From Oceanospirillaceae bacterium (lineage in GTDB: Bacteria; Pseudomonadota; Gammaproteobacteria; Pseudomonadales; Oceanobacteraceae), in assembly GCA_002724925.1 (NCBI GenBank), contig PBQA01000016.1, positions 124,001-188,000 of the forward strand: a stretch of 64,000 nt of DNA, read 5' to 3'. The translations under genes were made by a program, and so were the position numbers. The notes under the pieces are model-generated. The model made no database searches, was not told the origin of the DNA, and was given only the letters and a program-made list of their open reading frames with translations. Below, in pieces: positions 1 to 9,101 of this stretch. Within the stretch, counting starts at the first letter, position 1. Each line of letters begins with the position of its first letter.

Positions 1-1339
1 GCACAACGGCCTTCGCCGCCATGGTGCCGAAGGTCACAATCTGGGATACCGCTTCACGACCATAGTTATCGGCCACGTACTGGATGACCTTTTCGCGGTC
101 TTCCATGCAGAAGTCGATATCAAAGTCGGGCATGGATACACGTTCGGGGTTCAGGAATCGTTCGAACAGCAGGTCGTATTCCAGAGGGTCAAGGTCGGTA
201 ATTTTCTGCGCATACGCCACCAGCGAGCCCGCACCCGAGCCCCGCCCCGGCCCCACAGGAATGTCATGGTCTTTGGCCCATTGGATAAAGTCCATTACGA
301 TCAGAAAGTAACCGGGGAATCCCATCTGGATGATGATATCCAGCTCAAACTTGAGACGATCATCGTAGGGCTTGCGCTTTTCTGCGTACTCGGGAGAGTC
401 TTTTGGGATGCCCGCCAGAATAACCTCAAGACGCTCATTCAGGCCGACCTCAGAAATTTTACGGAAGAAGTCGTCTTCATCCATACCTTCGGGGATTGGA
501 TAATCCGGGAGGTAATAGGTACCCAACTCGACTTCGACAGTGCAGCGACGGGCGATTTCGACGGTATTTTCGATGGCTGACGGAATGTCGCGGAACAGCG
601 TAGCCATTTCCTCGCTGCTGCGGAAATACTGCTGTTCGCTGTAATCTCTTGGACGACGAGGGTCATCCAGTGCGAACCCTTGACCAATCGATACCCGTGT
701 TTCATGCGCTTCAAAGTCATCGGCTTTGATAAAACGCACGTCGTTAGTGGCCACAAGCGGAAGCTGAAACTTAGTTGCCATCGCCATGCCTGCACGGACA
801 ATATTTTCGTCACCTTCCCGCCCGGTACGCTGCACTTCAAAATAGAAACGGTCCGGAAATTGCGCCATATACTCTTCGACCAGAGCTTCTGCCGCTTCAA
901 GCTTACCTTTGATGATACGTTGACCCACATCGCCATCACGGCCACCCGACAAAAGAATCAGACCGTCGGACTGCTCAAACAACCACTCTTTACGGACAAT
1001 GGCTTTATCAAAGTGTTGATTCTGACTGTAGCCACGCGAAACCAGCTCGCGGAGGTTTTTGTAACCATCACCGTTCACGCACAGAACACAGATACGGAAG
1101 GGAGCCATCTGATCATCGGGATTTTCCAGCCAGAGGTCCGCGCCCAGAATCGGTTTGAGGCCAGCACCCATGGCGGTCTTATAGAACTTAACCAAAGCAT
1201 AGGTATTGGCCTGATCAGTCAAAGCAACGGCAGGCATACCTGCGTCGACAGCTGCCTGAACCAGCTTTTTAACGCGAATGGTGCTGTCGTAAAGCGAATA
1301 TTCAGAATGAACTCTGAGATGTACGAACTGACTGGTCAT
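1..1339 (-). CDS. dnaE: DNA polymerase III alpha subunit, N-terminal part (cut by window edge)
   Basis: This is the catalytic subunit of the replicative DNA polymerase III. About 446 codons are present, from the ATG at 1339; the rest lies beyond base 1. The translation begins [19 protein letters not shown], the PHP domain signature, with further PHP segments such as ALTDQANTY and [10 protein letters not shown]. The palm begins near the window edge with [16 protein letters not shown] and the catalytic MPDFDIDF segment. A G-rich stretch lies just 5' of the ATG. The strong match to DnaE1 and the distinct DnaE2 later in the window make this the essential replicative copy. No disruption is visible. 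Confidence 0.95.
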   Translation of the reverse strand, partial: MTSQFVHLRVHSEYSLYDSTIRVKKLVQAAVDAGMPAVALTDQANTYALVKFYKTAMGAGLKPILGADLWLENPDDQMAPFRICVLCVNGDGYKNLRELVSRGYSQNQHFDKAIVRKEWLFEQSDGLILLSGGRDGDVGQRIIKGKLEAAEALVEEYMAQFPDRFYFEVQRTGREGDENIVRAGMAMATKFQLPLVATNDVRFIKADDFEAHETRVSIGQGFALDDPRRPRDYSEQQYFRSSEEMATLFRDIPSAIENTVEIARRCTVEVELGTYYLPDYPIPEGMDEDDFFRKISEVGLNERLEVILAGIPKDSPEYAEKRKPYDDRLKFELDIIIQMGFPGYFLIVMDFIQWAKDHDIPVGPGRGSGAGSLVAYAQKITDLDPLEYDLLFERFLNPERVSMPDFDIDFCMEDREKVIQYVADNYGREAVSQIVTFGTMAAKAVV

Positions 1340-1446
1340 ACTGCCCCCCGATGAAGATGGAGGGATTGTACCGTATAGGGGATGGGTTTGTTGAAAAGCA
1401 GAATCGGTTTATTAAAAAGCGGTATGGTTTACGAGGACACAACTAC

Positions 1447-1671
1447 TCAGTTGTACCCGAGCGACGCCTGAATCTCTTTTATCCGCTGACATTCATCGTC
1501 GATGTCATCACACAAAGACGACAGGCTATCCTGCTCGAGCGCCGGTGCCAGCTGAGCATCATGGACAGGTAGATGGGGCGGTAACTCACCCTTGCCCCGC
1601 ACGATTCTGACCAGGTTAAAAAGCAGACTCTGGACCTGCTGATCGACAACACCTTCTTGTTGATTCATCAC
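1447..1671 (-). CDS. Small hypothetical protein upstream of dnaE
   Basis: A 74-residue open frame starting at GTG 1671 or ATG 1668, on the same strand as dnaE and ending about 107 bases before it. The product is acidic, with a hydrophobic N-terminal half (QSLLFNLVRIVRGKGELPP) and a C-terminal helix-like stretch containing CDDIDDECQRIKEIQ. I recognise no family. It fills the gap between dnaE and the divergent TatD gene, and its composition looks protein-like. The ribosome binding site is weak, so it may be spurious. Confidence 0.45.
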   Translation of the reverse strand: MMNQQEGVVDQQVQSLLFNLVRIVRGKGELPPHLPVHDAQLAPALEQDSLSSLCDDIDDECQRIKEIQASLGYN

Positions 1672-1833
1672 TCATGTGTCCTGAAGCTCACGGAAACTAC
1701 TCTGAGCATAGTTGCTCTCGGGAACTTTGCCCGGGCTCCATGCTGTCTTACCGGTTGCATCATTAGTATAATGATATGGCTCACGCTTTTATCAGGTAAT
1801 TTGTCCCTTTCATGACTATTTGTCACTTTTGTT

Positions 1834-2637
1834 ATGTCTAAAAAACGCAGAGATATTCCGGCTTTTGGCCTACCGATCATCGAAACCCACTTCCACCTGG
1901 ACTATCTCAAGGATGCTTCAGTGGGAGACATTCTTCAGCAGGCACGAGATATCGGCGTCGAACGTTTTATGACGATCGCGGTTGCGCCGGAAAATATGGA
2001 GACGGTGATCAAGCTTACCGAAGAACACAGTGATGTCTTTGGCACTCTGGGGGTACATCCCCATGATGCAGAAAAGTATCAGCCAAGCACGGGGGCGTTT
2101 ATTCGCGCTAACTGCGGTATGGACAAGATTGTTGCTGTGGGCGAGATTGGTCTCGATTATTTCTACGACAACAGTGACAGAGCTGTACAGCGCACGGTGT
2201 TTGCGGAACAACTGCAGATCGCAGTGGATACCGGGCTCCCTGTCGTGATTCACACACGAGAGGCCGACGCAGATACAATGGCCATTCTGCGTGAATACGC
2301 CCCTCAGATGAAAAACAAGGGCGTAGTGCATAGCTTCACCAGTGGAATGGAGCTGGCCGAAGTCGCCGTTGAGCTGGGCTTTTGCCTTGGCATCAATGGT
2401 ATTGTTACCTTCAACAAGGCAGACAACGTTCGCGAGGTGGTTGCAGCCACCCCAATGAACCAGTTATTGCTGGAAACAGACTCCCCCTTCCTGACACCCG
2501 TGCCTTACCGTGGCACCGAGAATGCGCCTAAATACCTGCCCTTCATTGCCGAAAAGATCGCCGACGTGAAAGGTATCGATGTGGAAGAGGTTCTCAGGGC
2601 ATCGTACGACAATTCATTGCGTACTTTTTTCAACTGA
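1834..2637 (+). CDS. TatD family metal-dependent deoxyribonuclease/hydrolase
   Basis: A 267-residue TIM-barrel hydrolase of the TatD family, cytosolic two-metal enzymes usually described as 3'-5' DNases or exonucleases that act in DNA quality control. The metal-site motifs are in family order: HFHLD near residue 21, GEIGLDYF with the Glu ligand, VVIHTREAD, VVHSFTSG, and LETDSPFLTP near the C-terminus. Length matches the family (about 260). Which paralogue it is (TatD, YcfH or YjjV) cannot be decided by eye. The ATG at 1834 lacks a strong Shine-Dalgarno sequence, but the next in-frame Met would remove the first metal motif. It is divergent from the dnaE side and followed by unrelated membrane genes. 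Confidence 0.9.
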   Translation: MSKKRRDIPAFGLPIIETHFHLDYLKDASVGDILQQARDIGVERFMTIAVAPENMETVIKLTEEHSDVFGTLGVHPHDAEKYQPSTGAFIRANCGMDKIVAVGEIGLDYFYDNSDRAVQRTVFAEQLQIAVDTGLPVVIHTREADADTMAILREYAPQMKNKGVVHSFTSGMELAEVAVELGFCLGINGIVTFNKADNVREVVAATPMNQLLLETDSPFLTPVPYRGTENAPKYLPFIAEKIADVKGIDVEEVLRASYDNSLRTFFN

Positions 2638-2728
2638 AACGCGCTACAGGCGCGGGAACCCTTGCAAACTGTCTGAGCTGTCGTCATTCTGAGCGATTAG
2701 CTTACTGACGACAGACCGGGAGCGGGGA

Positions 2729-3262
2729 ATGGCCCTACAACATTGGCTAGGCCGCGGATGGCTGGCAATCGTTTTTGCGACTGTCTACATTATTTCGCAA
2801 GCCACAATCGCATCCACCCTGCACAGTGCAAATGCATCGAACCTGCTGTTCGCTTTCCAATTTACCTACGACGCTGAGAACTTCAGAGAACTACTGGCTT
2901 CAATCAGCGACGCACAACTAGCAGGATTGCAGGCTCATTTTGCGTATGATCATATCCACCCTCTCTGGTACGGCGGCCTGATCGTTACCCTGACAGCCTG
3001 GTTACTGAAAAAGAACGGCCTGAGAGGTCGCTGGAATCTTCTGATTGCTGTTGGGGTTGTTCCCTCACTGATGGATGTCATTGAGAACAGTATTCACGAG
3101 CCGCTGATGTTTGAAACAGCCATTCCCACAGACCCGGCTGTTACCGTAGCAGCGATCTGCGCTACCATTAAATGGTCCATGGCACTAGGCTACCTGTTGA
3201 TGGCCATCGCCCTTGGGGTACGAGCAGCGATTCAAGCAAACGATGAAAAAACGAGCAAGTAA
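2729..3262 (+). CDS. Multi-pass inner-membrane protein, unknown function
   Basis: A 177-residue protein with four predicted membrane segments: about residues 9-29 (GWLAIVFATVYIISQATIAS), 78-94, 103-118 and 138-165. A soluble-looking loop between the first and second carries FRELLASISDAQLAGLQAHFAYDHIHPLWYG in pieces. I recognise no characterised family. The start at 2729 has a purine-rich GGGAGCGGGGA just upstream. The last 20 bases overlap the next gene, so the two are probably translated from one transcript. Confidence 0.75.
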   Translation: MALQHWLGRGWLAIVFATVYIISQATIASTLHSANASNLLFAFQFTYDAENFRELLASISDAQLAGLQAHFAYDHIHPLWYGGLIVTLTAWLLKKNGLRGRWNLLIAVGVVPSLMDVIENSIHEPLMFETAIPTDPAVTVAAICATIKWSMALGYLLMAIALGVRAAIQANDEKTSK

Positions 3263-3566
3263 GCAAGAAATTCGGGACAACCTGAAACAGGATATCGAGC
3301 GATACCTGACTGACGGTGGAGAAGTCCATGAATTCGAACGTGGAGAAAGTGGCCTGGTAGATGGTCGCTACAACGAGCAAGCCATGTCGTTTGAAAAGCG
3401 CCAGGAGCGCACACCCGTGCCTGACGTTCTGCGAGCGATTGATGAACGCCGTGATGCCCGACGTAAACCTCAGAAAAAAACCACGGCTAAACGCTCATCT
3501 GGCCCGAAGAAGAAAGTCATCTACGACGATTTCGGAGAACCTTTGCGGGTCGTCTGGGAAGACTGA
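3243..3566 (+). CDS. Small basic protein, possibly SutA-like
   Basis: A 107-residue, highly charged protein starting at ATG 3243 inside the end of the upstream membrane gene. A TTG at 3213 would extend it by ten residues. The N-terminal part reads MKKRASKQEIRDNLKQDIER followed by YLTDGGEVHEFERG. This helix-plus-GGxVxE pattern resembles the conserved part of SutA, a small RNA-polymerase-binding regulator of Pseudomonas. The rest is a Lys/Arg-rich linker (DARRKPQKKTTAKRSSGPKKK) and a short acidic tail. The resemblance is by eye only; treat it as a hypothetical nucleic-acid- or RNAP-associated protein. Confidence 0.7.
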   Translation: MKKRASKQEIRDNLKQDIERYLTDGGEVHEFERGESGLVDGRYNEQAMSFEKRQERTPVPDVLRAIDERRDARRKPQKKTTAKRSSGPKKKVIYDDFGEPLRVVWED

Positions 3567-3582
3567 CCTCAGGAACCTATAA

Positions 3583-4785
3583 ATGAGCAATGACCCTCTT
3601 CTGCTGATTCTTGCCGCAGGTTTACTCGCTTTCGGACTCATCTCTCAGCGTATTGAGCGGCTCGCACTGACTGCCCCCATGTTATTTCTCCTTCTTGGAG
3701 TGGCCAGTGGCCCCCTTCTGTTTGACTGGAGCGCCCCGGCGATAGAAAGCAGCGCACTCAAAATTATCGCCGAACTGACCCTGGCATTGATTCTTTTTAC
3801 TGATGCCAGCCAGGTTCAGAGATCTCACCTGGTGAAGTTCGAGAATCTTCCCATACGACTTCTTGGCATTGGTCTGCCATTAACCATGCTGGCTGGTGCT
3901 GCGATCGCCTTCATCCTGTATCCCGGACACTGGCAAGTGGCCGTCATGATAGGGATCATTCTCGCCCCTACCGATGCAGCCCTCGCCCAAAGCGTATTCT
4001 CAGCGTCGGCCATCAAAGAGAAACTCCGCCACTCTATTACCGTTGAAAGCGGCCTGAACGATGGACTCGCCCTGCCCTTTCTACTTCTGATTATTGCTAT
4101 TGCCAGCGCCGGCGACCTGAGCACGGTTGATCCCTGGTACTGGGGCAACTTCCTGTTTAAGCAGATTGCACTGGGCGCACTGGTTGGCATTGCGGTTGGT
4201 TACCTGGGTGGTTACCTGCTCGAAAAGGCCGGTAAACACGACTGGATGGACCCGGTATTCCAGCGCCTGGCATCCGTCGCTCTTGCGCTCGTTACCTACA
4301 CAGGTGCTGAGCACTCCGGCGGCAACGGTTTTATTGCCGTGTTTATGGCCGGGCTGTTTCTTCATGCCGGACGCACGATGGTCGTTACCCGACTGAAAGA
4401 ATTCGGCGAAGCTGAAGGTCAGTTACTGACCCTGGTGATGTTCTTTCTGTTCGGACTGATTTATGTCCCGGATGCGCTACCGCAGATAACCTCTGCAACG
4501 ATACTCTACGCACTGCTCAGCCTGACCCTGATACGCATTATTCCGGTGCTACTGGCACTAAGCGGAACCGGCCTGAGTATTAAAGAAAAACTGTTTCTGG
4601 GGTGGTTCGGCCCACGCGGCATTGCCAGTATTCTGTACCTGTTGATGGTGATTGAGCAGCTCGGATTCGCCGAACAGCTACCCGGATACCAGCTACTCTT
4701 CCCTACCGTCGTCACGACCGTAGTACTGAGTATTTTTGTGCATGGGATGTCTGTGCCTTTCTGGATTCGATGGCTTAAACGCTAA
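3583..4785 (+). CDS. Na+/H+ antiporter, CPA1/NhaP-like
   Basis: A 400-residue inner-membrane protein with about twelve hydrophobic helices. It belongs to the monovalent cation:proton antiporter-1 family, which exchanges external protons for internal Na+ or K+. The family landmarks are visible: ILAPTDAALAQSV around residue 127, ESGLNDGLALPFLL around residue 155 (the ND ion-binding helix) and WFGPRGIASILYLL near residue 345. It lacks the long C-terminal cytosolic tail of many NhaP proteins. It starts 16 bases after the preceding gene behind an AGGAA-like site. Its TAA overlaps the stop codon of the convergent DUF1275 gene. Confidence 0.9.
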   Translation: MSNDPLLLILAAGLLAFGLISQRIERLALTAPMLFLLLGVASGPLLFDWSAPAIESSALKIIAELTLALILFTDASQVQRSHLVKFENLPIRLLGIGLPLTMLAGAAIAFILYPGHWQVAVMIGIILAPTDAALAQSVFSASAIKEKLRHSITVESGLNDGLALPFLLLIIAIASAGDLSTVDPWYWGNFLFKQIALGALVGIAVGYLGGYLLEKAGKHDWMDPVFQRLASVALALVTYTGAEHSGGNGFIAVFMAGLFLHAGRTMVVTRLKEFGEAEGQLLTLVMFFLFGLIYVPDALPQITSATILYALLSLTLIRIIPVLLALSGTGLSIKEKLFLGWFGPRGIASILYLLMVIEQLGFAEQLPGYQLLFPTVVTTVVLSIFVHGMSVPFWIRWLKR

Positions 4786-5447
4786 CGTCGGGAAGTCCGC
4801 AGCAATACCACCGCATAACCCGCAGATACCAGGGCAACCCAGATACCGTTAATCAGCACGGCATCGTATCCCAGCTGTTGAAAACCAAACGTACCCGCGG
4901 CGGCACCCAGGATAAAGGCGAGAAAAATCTACAGCTGGAGAAACAGCTGTTGCCTGAGCAACCCACGACCCGCAAAAAAGTTACCCAAAGCAGAACCGAT
5001 ATCCGACACAATACCGGTTAAGTGGGTTGTCCGTATGACCGACCCACTGTAGGTCGCAACCATCGCATTTTGCAAGCCACAAGCCGCCGAGGCCAGCCAC
5101 TCCGCCGAGATGTGATCAGTACGAAAAGCATACCAAGCCAAGAACAGAAGTAACGCCTCAATGGTTAACGCCAGACCGTATCGGCGGCCAAGCTGCAGAG
5201 CCTCATTACCGACAATGATGCCACTGATAATAGCGCCCAATACGAAGCTAAGAAGAATGCTCGCCGTGTGGAATAAGACACCCGACTGGCCGGAAACAAG
5301 CGCGTCAGCGGCTATGGTTGCCGTCCCTGTTACATGAGACACCGCGTTGTTCGCAAAAGATAATAGAGCGACGCTGTTAATAAAGCCTGCGTTCAGCGCC
5401 AGCATCACACTGCCCGCCAGAACCCAGACGGGAAGTTGACGAATCAT
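4782..5447 (-). pseudogene. YoaK/DUF1275 membrane protein interrupted by in-frame amber codon
   Basis: Reading the minus strand from ATG 5447 gives a DUF1275 (YoaK-like) membrane protein: hydrophobic segments start at residue 7, followed by AVSHVTGTATIAADALVSGQ, the ISGIIVG region and AACGLQNAMVATYSG. After 172 residues (LLRQQLFLQL) an amber TAG falls at 4931-4929. The same frame then continues unbroken for 48 more codons (IFLAFILGAAAGTFGFQQLG, then a final membrane helix) to a TAG at 4784-4782. The continuation has the composition expected for the last two helices of this family, and the total of about 221 residues matches its usual size. It is therefore a nonsense allele, a sequencing error or a readthrough product. 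Its function is unknown. Confidence 0.8.
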
Positions 5448-5524
5448 GGTACTTCCTCATTGGCAGATGTATGCATATCGTTTTACCGCACTCTCATGAG
5501 TTAGCCAAACGGTGGGAGACTAAA

Positions 5525-5556
5525 AAGCAAAAAAATACCCAGCAATGCTGGGTATT
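5525..5556 (-). terminator. Intrinsic terminator of the solute-binding protein gene
   Basis: A ten-base perfect inverted repeat (ATACCCAGCA / TGCTGGGTAT) with a one-base centre is followed on the minus strand by TTTTTTGC and more T residues. It lies 38 bases after the stop codon of the minus-strand gene ending at 5594, which makes it that gene's terminator. Confidence 0.85.
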
Positions 5557-5593
5557 CTTCTCAATCGCCGGTGAACGTCTCACACCCGCCGCA

Positions 5594-6706
5594 TTATTCT
5601 ACGGGGTTGGCACATTCAAAGTGCCCAGGCTCAAACTTACAACGCACCTTACGCTGGAGCTTCAGCATGTCGCCATCATAGTAACCACGATCACGCAGTT
5701 GGATACGTGCTTCCTGCATCATCACCTGATACTCGGCTTTGTCCGCTGGCGGAATATCAATCCAGTATTGCTCTGGAATTTCTCCTTCCTGTGCTTTCAC
5801 CAGCTTTTCGATTTTATCGAATCGCGTCAGGAAATCTTCGCGTACCAGCTGTGCCAGCTCATTTGGGAATTTGTCCGCGCGGCCAACCAATTGCAGGGTG
5901 ATCTGCGAAAACGGGTAATCAACGATACCGCCATTATCGCCCAGCCCCTTGTAGAGCTCCATAATCTGATACGCAGCCAGTGGCGCCGCCAGAACATCAA
6001 CATTCTTGTTATTGAACTTAGTACCCGCATTTACAAGTGCCGTTGGCACGGGGTTAGCACCGATCTGAGAGACCATCTCTGCCTGCACCAGATCGTAGTC
6101 CAGAACCGCAACACGCTTACCTGCCGCTTTCGCAAGGGTGTTAATCTTACGGTCATTCACAAAAATGTATGCGGCGCCCATCGGAGCGTAACCCATCACA
6201 ACGTACTGACCATCCAGCATACGATCAGCGTTTTTCGGGCTGGTAATCGCCTGCATCAGCAACTTCATGTGATCACGGCTTGGCACCGCACCGATTGCAT
6301 CAATGGTGCCTGTGTAGCGGTTAAACAGACGTGCACGCAAGCCAGTAAACAGCGCGGCATCACACATGCCTGCTTTCAACTCTTCCGTCAGAACAGATTC
6401 GCTGGTGTAGGCATCCAGCTCAACAGTCACACCCCACTCTAACAGTTGCGCGGCCTGATCCACTGCTGCGCCATAAATAGGGCCGTTCTTACCAGCGATG
6501 TCCCACACACAGATACGACGAACGGGAATCGATCCGTCTTCGTTCAACATCTCCGGATACATGGCCTTGATCGCATCGATACGCTCGGTCTTTGCGACCT
6601 TAGGATCCATTGCTTTTTTGCGGAGAGCATCAGTGTCTGCCGCAACAGCCGACACAGTAATTAAAGTCGAGACAGCACAGAGGGCTGTGGCGATTAAACG
6701 CTTCAT
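5594..6706 (-). CDS. Putative periplasmic solute-binding protein (DctP/TRAP-like)
   Basis: A 370-residue exported protein. The N-terminus MKRLIATALCAVSTLITVSA followed by VAAD is a classical signal peptide. The mature part has an extracellular-receptor look: RRICVWDIAGKNGPIYGAAV, a TYTSESVLTEEL-like segment, DAALFTGLRARLFNRYTG, VMGYAPMGAAYIFVN and IVDYPFSQITLQLVGRAD. This resembles uncharacterised proteins annotated as putative solute-binding proteins of TRAP-like architecture. No transporter membrane subunits are adjacent, so the ligand and partner are unknown. It is monocistronic with its own terminator at 5525. A large antisense open frame here is a shadow. Confidence 0.8.
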   Translation of the reverse strand: MKRLIATALCAVSTLITVSAVAADTDALRKKAMDPKVAKTERIDAIKAMYPEMLNEDGSIPVRRICVWDIAGKNGPIYGAAVDQAAQLLEWGVTVELDAYTSESVLTEELKAGMCDAALFTGLRARLFNRYTGTIDAIGAVPSRDHMKLLMQAITSPKNADRMLDGQYVVMGYAPMGAAYIFVNDRKINTLAKAAGKRVAVLDYDLVQAEMVSQIGANPVPTALVNAGTKFNNKNVDVLAAPLAAYQIMELYKGLGDNGGIVDYPFSQITLQLVGRADKFPNELAQLVREDFLTRFDKIEKLVKAQEGEIPEQYWIDIPPADKAEYQVMMQEARIQLRDRGYYDGDMLKLQRKVRCKFEPGHFECANPVE

Positions 6707-6876
6707 AGTTTGTTCCTGTTCTTATTTTAATCTCAGCGACTGCGTAATATATCCAGTGCCGGTTATTTTTGCTGTCACACCGGGCAATAAAGCTGCCGGG
6801 TGTCTGTCGTCGGAATAACCCCATACATCGACGAACTTCAGATACTTTACACCTGTCTGTAAAAATTAACCAGTGC

Positions 6877-7191
6877 TCAGATATGAGTCGCCCGATAAGG
6901 CCTGCGGCTACGCTCTTTACGCATACAATGCAGCCACCAGATACAGCAAGTTGGGGCCAGAATTAACCCAACAGGCACACCAACCAGCAGAGTCCAGCCC
7001 AGCAAAGACAGCCCATAGAGCAGGTCCGCTATATTCACGTCGCCAAGGTGACAGACGCCGCCAACCGAGGACATCAGGTCGCAGCCCAGAAACTCAGCCA
7101 GTGCAGTGGCGAAGACAATAAACAGAAAAGGAGAAATCAGCATAAGTGCTGACGTCCAGAGGCTGATCAATGCTTTGTAAGATAACTGCAT
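6877..7191 (-). CDS. Small two-helix membrane protein, unknown
   Basis: A 104-residue protein with two hydrophobic helices, about residues 8-33 (LISLWTSALMLISPFLFIVF) and 59-85 (LYGLSLLGWTLLVGVPVGLI). Between them is a loop with two cysteines (EFLGCDLMSSVGGVCHLGD) that could form a periplasmic disulphide. The tail is basic (MRKERSRRPYRATHI), which suggests cytosolic ends. No family was recognised. It lies 21 bases after the glycosyltransferase stop codon on the same strand, so co-transcription is likely. Confidence 0.65.
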   Translation of the reverse strand: MQLSYKALISLWTSALMLISPFLFIVFATALAEFLGCDLMSSVGGVCHLGDVNIADLLYGLSLLGWTLLVGVPVGLILAPTCCIWWLHCMRKERSRRPYRATHI

Positions 7192-7212
7192 CTGGCCCTC
7201 CAGACTGCTTAG

Positions 7213-8430
7213 TTAGTGACGGTTTTTTGCCTCAATCCACTGCGCCATATATTGCGTGCTCTTAAGGCTATGGTGGCGAAGCATACCACCAATAAAGTCG
7301 CGCTGGCGGTGTCTTTCGAGGCCACTGAGCACCTCATCAAGACGACCTAGTAAATTCTGGCCATGCCTGGCTTCATCGAACCTGTTGATGGCCAGATCCG
7401 GCCCCCTTGCACTGTAATCGGACCAAACAATTTCATCACTGTAGAGCCTGACTGCAGATTCGACGAAGTCGCTGACCTCATCAGCAATAAGGGCCGGTGC
7501 TGGCTCGTCACCGTACATACCTTCGGCGCCGATACCTGAGGTGACCGCGGGGGTACCCAGAACTGCAGCGTCGAGTAATTTACCTTTGAGGCCCGCGCCA
7601 AAACGTAAAGGCGCCAGCATCACCCGAGCCTCACTGACTACCTTCTCAGCAGATGGCGCCCAACCTTTAACTCTGAACCCGAGTGCAGGGCTATCCAATT
7701 GTGTTGCTTTCTTCGGCGGGTAAGCTCCGTAGACATGAAGTTCTGCCGAAGGAAGCTGACGACGAATGTCCGGCCACAGCTCGCGCAACTGCAGCACTGC
7801 ATCCCAGTTCGGGGCATGTCGGAAATTGCCTATAGAGACAAAGTGCTCGCGTTCAATGAACGTTTTTACATTCTGACTGAACTGTCTGAGCATAAACGGC
7901 AGGTAAACAAGTTTTGCAGGATCTATCGGAAAGCTGTCCTGCAGCCAACGCATCTCATACTCAGAAATGACCAGCGTCAGATCACTGCGCAGCAGCGCAG
8001 CTATTTCACGGAAGGCCATATCAGTCTGCCACTCCAACTCAGTCACCGGGCGCCCTGCCTTAACCGCGCGGTGTCGGGCATCACGCAAGCAGTGAACATC
8101 TTCCATATCCAGGACACGAAGCGCCTTTGGGGCGAACTTCTCGACGCGCCAGCCGAACTGTTCTTCCATCATAAAGCGATCAAACATCACGATATCGGGC
8201 GACTGTTCCGTCAGCCAGCAATCAAAAGTCGATGAGTTCAGCTCAATACGATGCTTCTCGATTCCCATTGATGCGAGGTCGACAGCATGGTCACTGTCGT
8301 CAGCAGGCGAGGCAAAGAGCACACGATAGCCATTCGCCCGCATCAGGGAGAGAATCTGCAGCATTCGGCTTCCCGCCGCGGATGAGTTCGGTTCTGGCCA
8401 GACGTAGCCAATCGCAATAAAGGTTTTCAT
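7213..8430 (-). CDS. Glycosyltransferase, GT-B fold (GT1/GT4-like)
   Basis: A 405-residue cytosolic glycosyltransferase of GT-B type. The N-terminal domain begins MKTFIAIGYVWPEPNSSAAG, then SRMLQILSLM, a common start for family 4-like enzymes. The C-terminal nucleotide-sugar domain has FVSIGNFRHAPNWDAVLQL, AELHVYGAYPP, FRVKGWAPSAEKVVSEARVM, and the donor-site loop RFGAGLKGKLLDAAVLGTPAV ending in TSGIGAEGM. The start is placed at ATG 8430; a TTG at 8448 is in frame but would put a TATAAT-like sequence inside the gene. Acceptor and sugar are unknown. There is no polysaccharide cluster around it, only a small membrane protein downstream. Confidence 0.85.
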   Translation of the reverse strand: MKTFIAIGYVWPEPNSSAAGSRMLQILSLMRANGYRVLFASPADDSDHAVDLASMGIEKHRIELNSSTFDCWLTEQSPDIVMFDRFMMEEQFGWRVEKFAPKALRVLDMEDVHCLRDARHRAVKAGRPVTELEWQTDMAFREIAALLRSDLTLVISEYEMRWLQDSFPIDPAKLVYLPFMLRQFSQNVKTFIEREHFVSIGNFRHAPNWDAVLQLRELWPDIRRQLPSAELHVYGAYPPKKATQLDSPALGFRVKGWAPSAEKVVSEARVMLAPLRFGAGLKGKLLDAAVLGTPAVTSGIGAEGMYGDEPAPALIADEVSDFVESAVRLYSDEIVWSDYSARGPDLAINRFDEARHGQNLLGRLDEVLSGLERHRQRDFIGGMLRHHSLKSTQYMAQWIEAKNRH

Positions 8431-8534
8431 GGCGCGATTATAGCGCAACGTATTGTCTTAACGTTGATAAGACCAAAAGCCGCTTTGAAGCTGGTATACT
8501 CCGCACCTGTTTTTAATTGCCCGACGGTTGAATA

Positions 8535-9098
8535 ATGAGCGACATTACCACTCCTGATTACCTCAAAGACGCCGAGCAACTGCTCAGCGAGAACGGTTTT
8601 TCAACCAGCGATGACTGGTATCACGGCACGGCCTCTGGTCTGGTAGACACTATTCTCAAAGACGGCCTGAAAGGCGGTGGCGATACAGAGACAGCCGAGC
8701 GTGAGCAAGGTACTCTGGGCACTATTGGCAACCGCCAGTTCGAAACCAGTGAGCCTGTCTTCCTGACCCAGAGCAAAGAGCTCGCATACTTCTGGGCAGC
8801 GCGTAAGGCACACATGCGTAATCTCTACTTCCGTAAAGAAGAGACTCCGGTTGTACTCAAAGTCTCACAGCCAGAAAAGGTGACGCCGGACGTTGGTGGC
8901 ACGGCCATCCTGCTTGAACCGAACAACACCTACATCACGATGCTGAAAGAGCTCTACGAGAAGAAAGGCATCGCCTGGATTGATGAATCGAATCCACTCA
9001 AGCTGCCTCGTGAGACGTATCTCGACATGCTGGGTCTTGGCTACAGCTATGACAACATTCCTGCCGACAAAGTCTCGGTCGTCGATGGCAATCACTGA
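8535..9098 (+). CDS. Putative ADP-ribosyltransferase-fold protein
   Basis: A 187-residue protein I cannot assign to a named family. Its layout resembles the ADP-ribosyltransferase/KptA fold: DDWYHGTASGLVDTILKDGL at about residues 26-45 (the Tyr-His-Gly-Thr strand that binds NAD in many ARTs), EPVFLTQSKELAYFWAARKA at 73-92 (the second motif with a central Tyr), then PVVLKVSQPEKV and a C-terminal DNIPADKVSVV strand. The third catalytic position is unclear. It starts 3 bases upstream-coupled to a nucleoside deoxyribosyltransferase, so both proteins probably work on glycosidic bonds of nucleotides. A role in NAD or nucleoside chemistry, or defence, is inference. Confidence 0.6.
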   Translation: MSDITTPDYLKDAEQLLSENGFSTSDDWYHGTASGLVDTILKDGLKGGGDTETAEREQGTLGTIGNRQFETSEPVFLTQSKELAYFWAARKAHMRNLYFRKEETPVVLKVSQPEKVTPDVGGTAILLEPNNTYITMLKELYEKKGIAWIDESNPLKLPRETYLDMLGLGYSYDNIPADKVSVVDGNH

Positions 9099-9101
9099 GT
9101 C

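Noticed and set aside
680-1354. 224-codon plus-strand frame
   Set aside because: It is a shadow of dnaE, whose motifs are clear on the minus strand.
5471-6442. 323-codon plus-strand frame
   Set aside because: It is antisense to the solute-binding protein, which has a signal peptide and a terminator; the plus-strand translation has a biased, unfolded composition.
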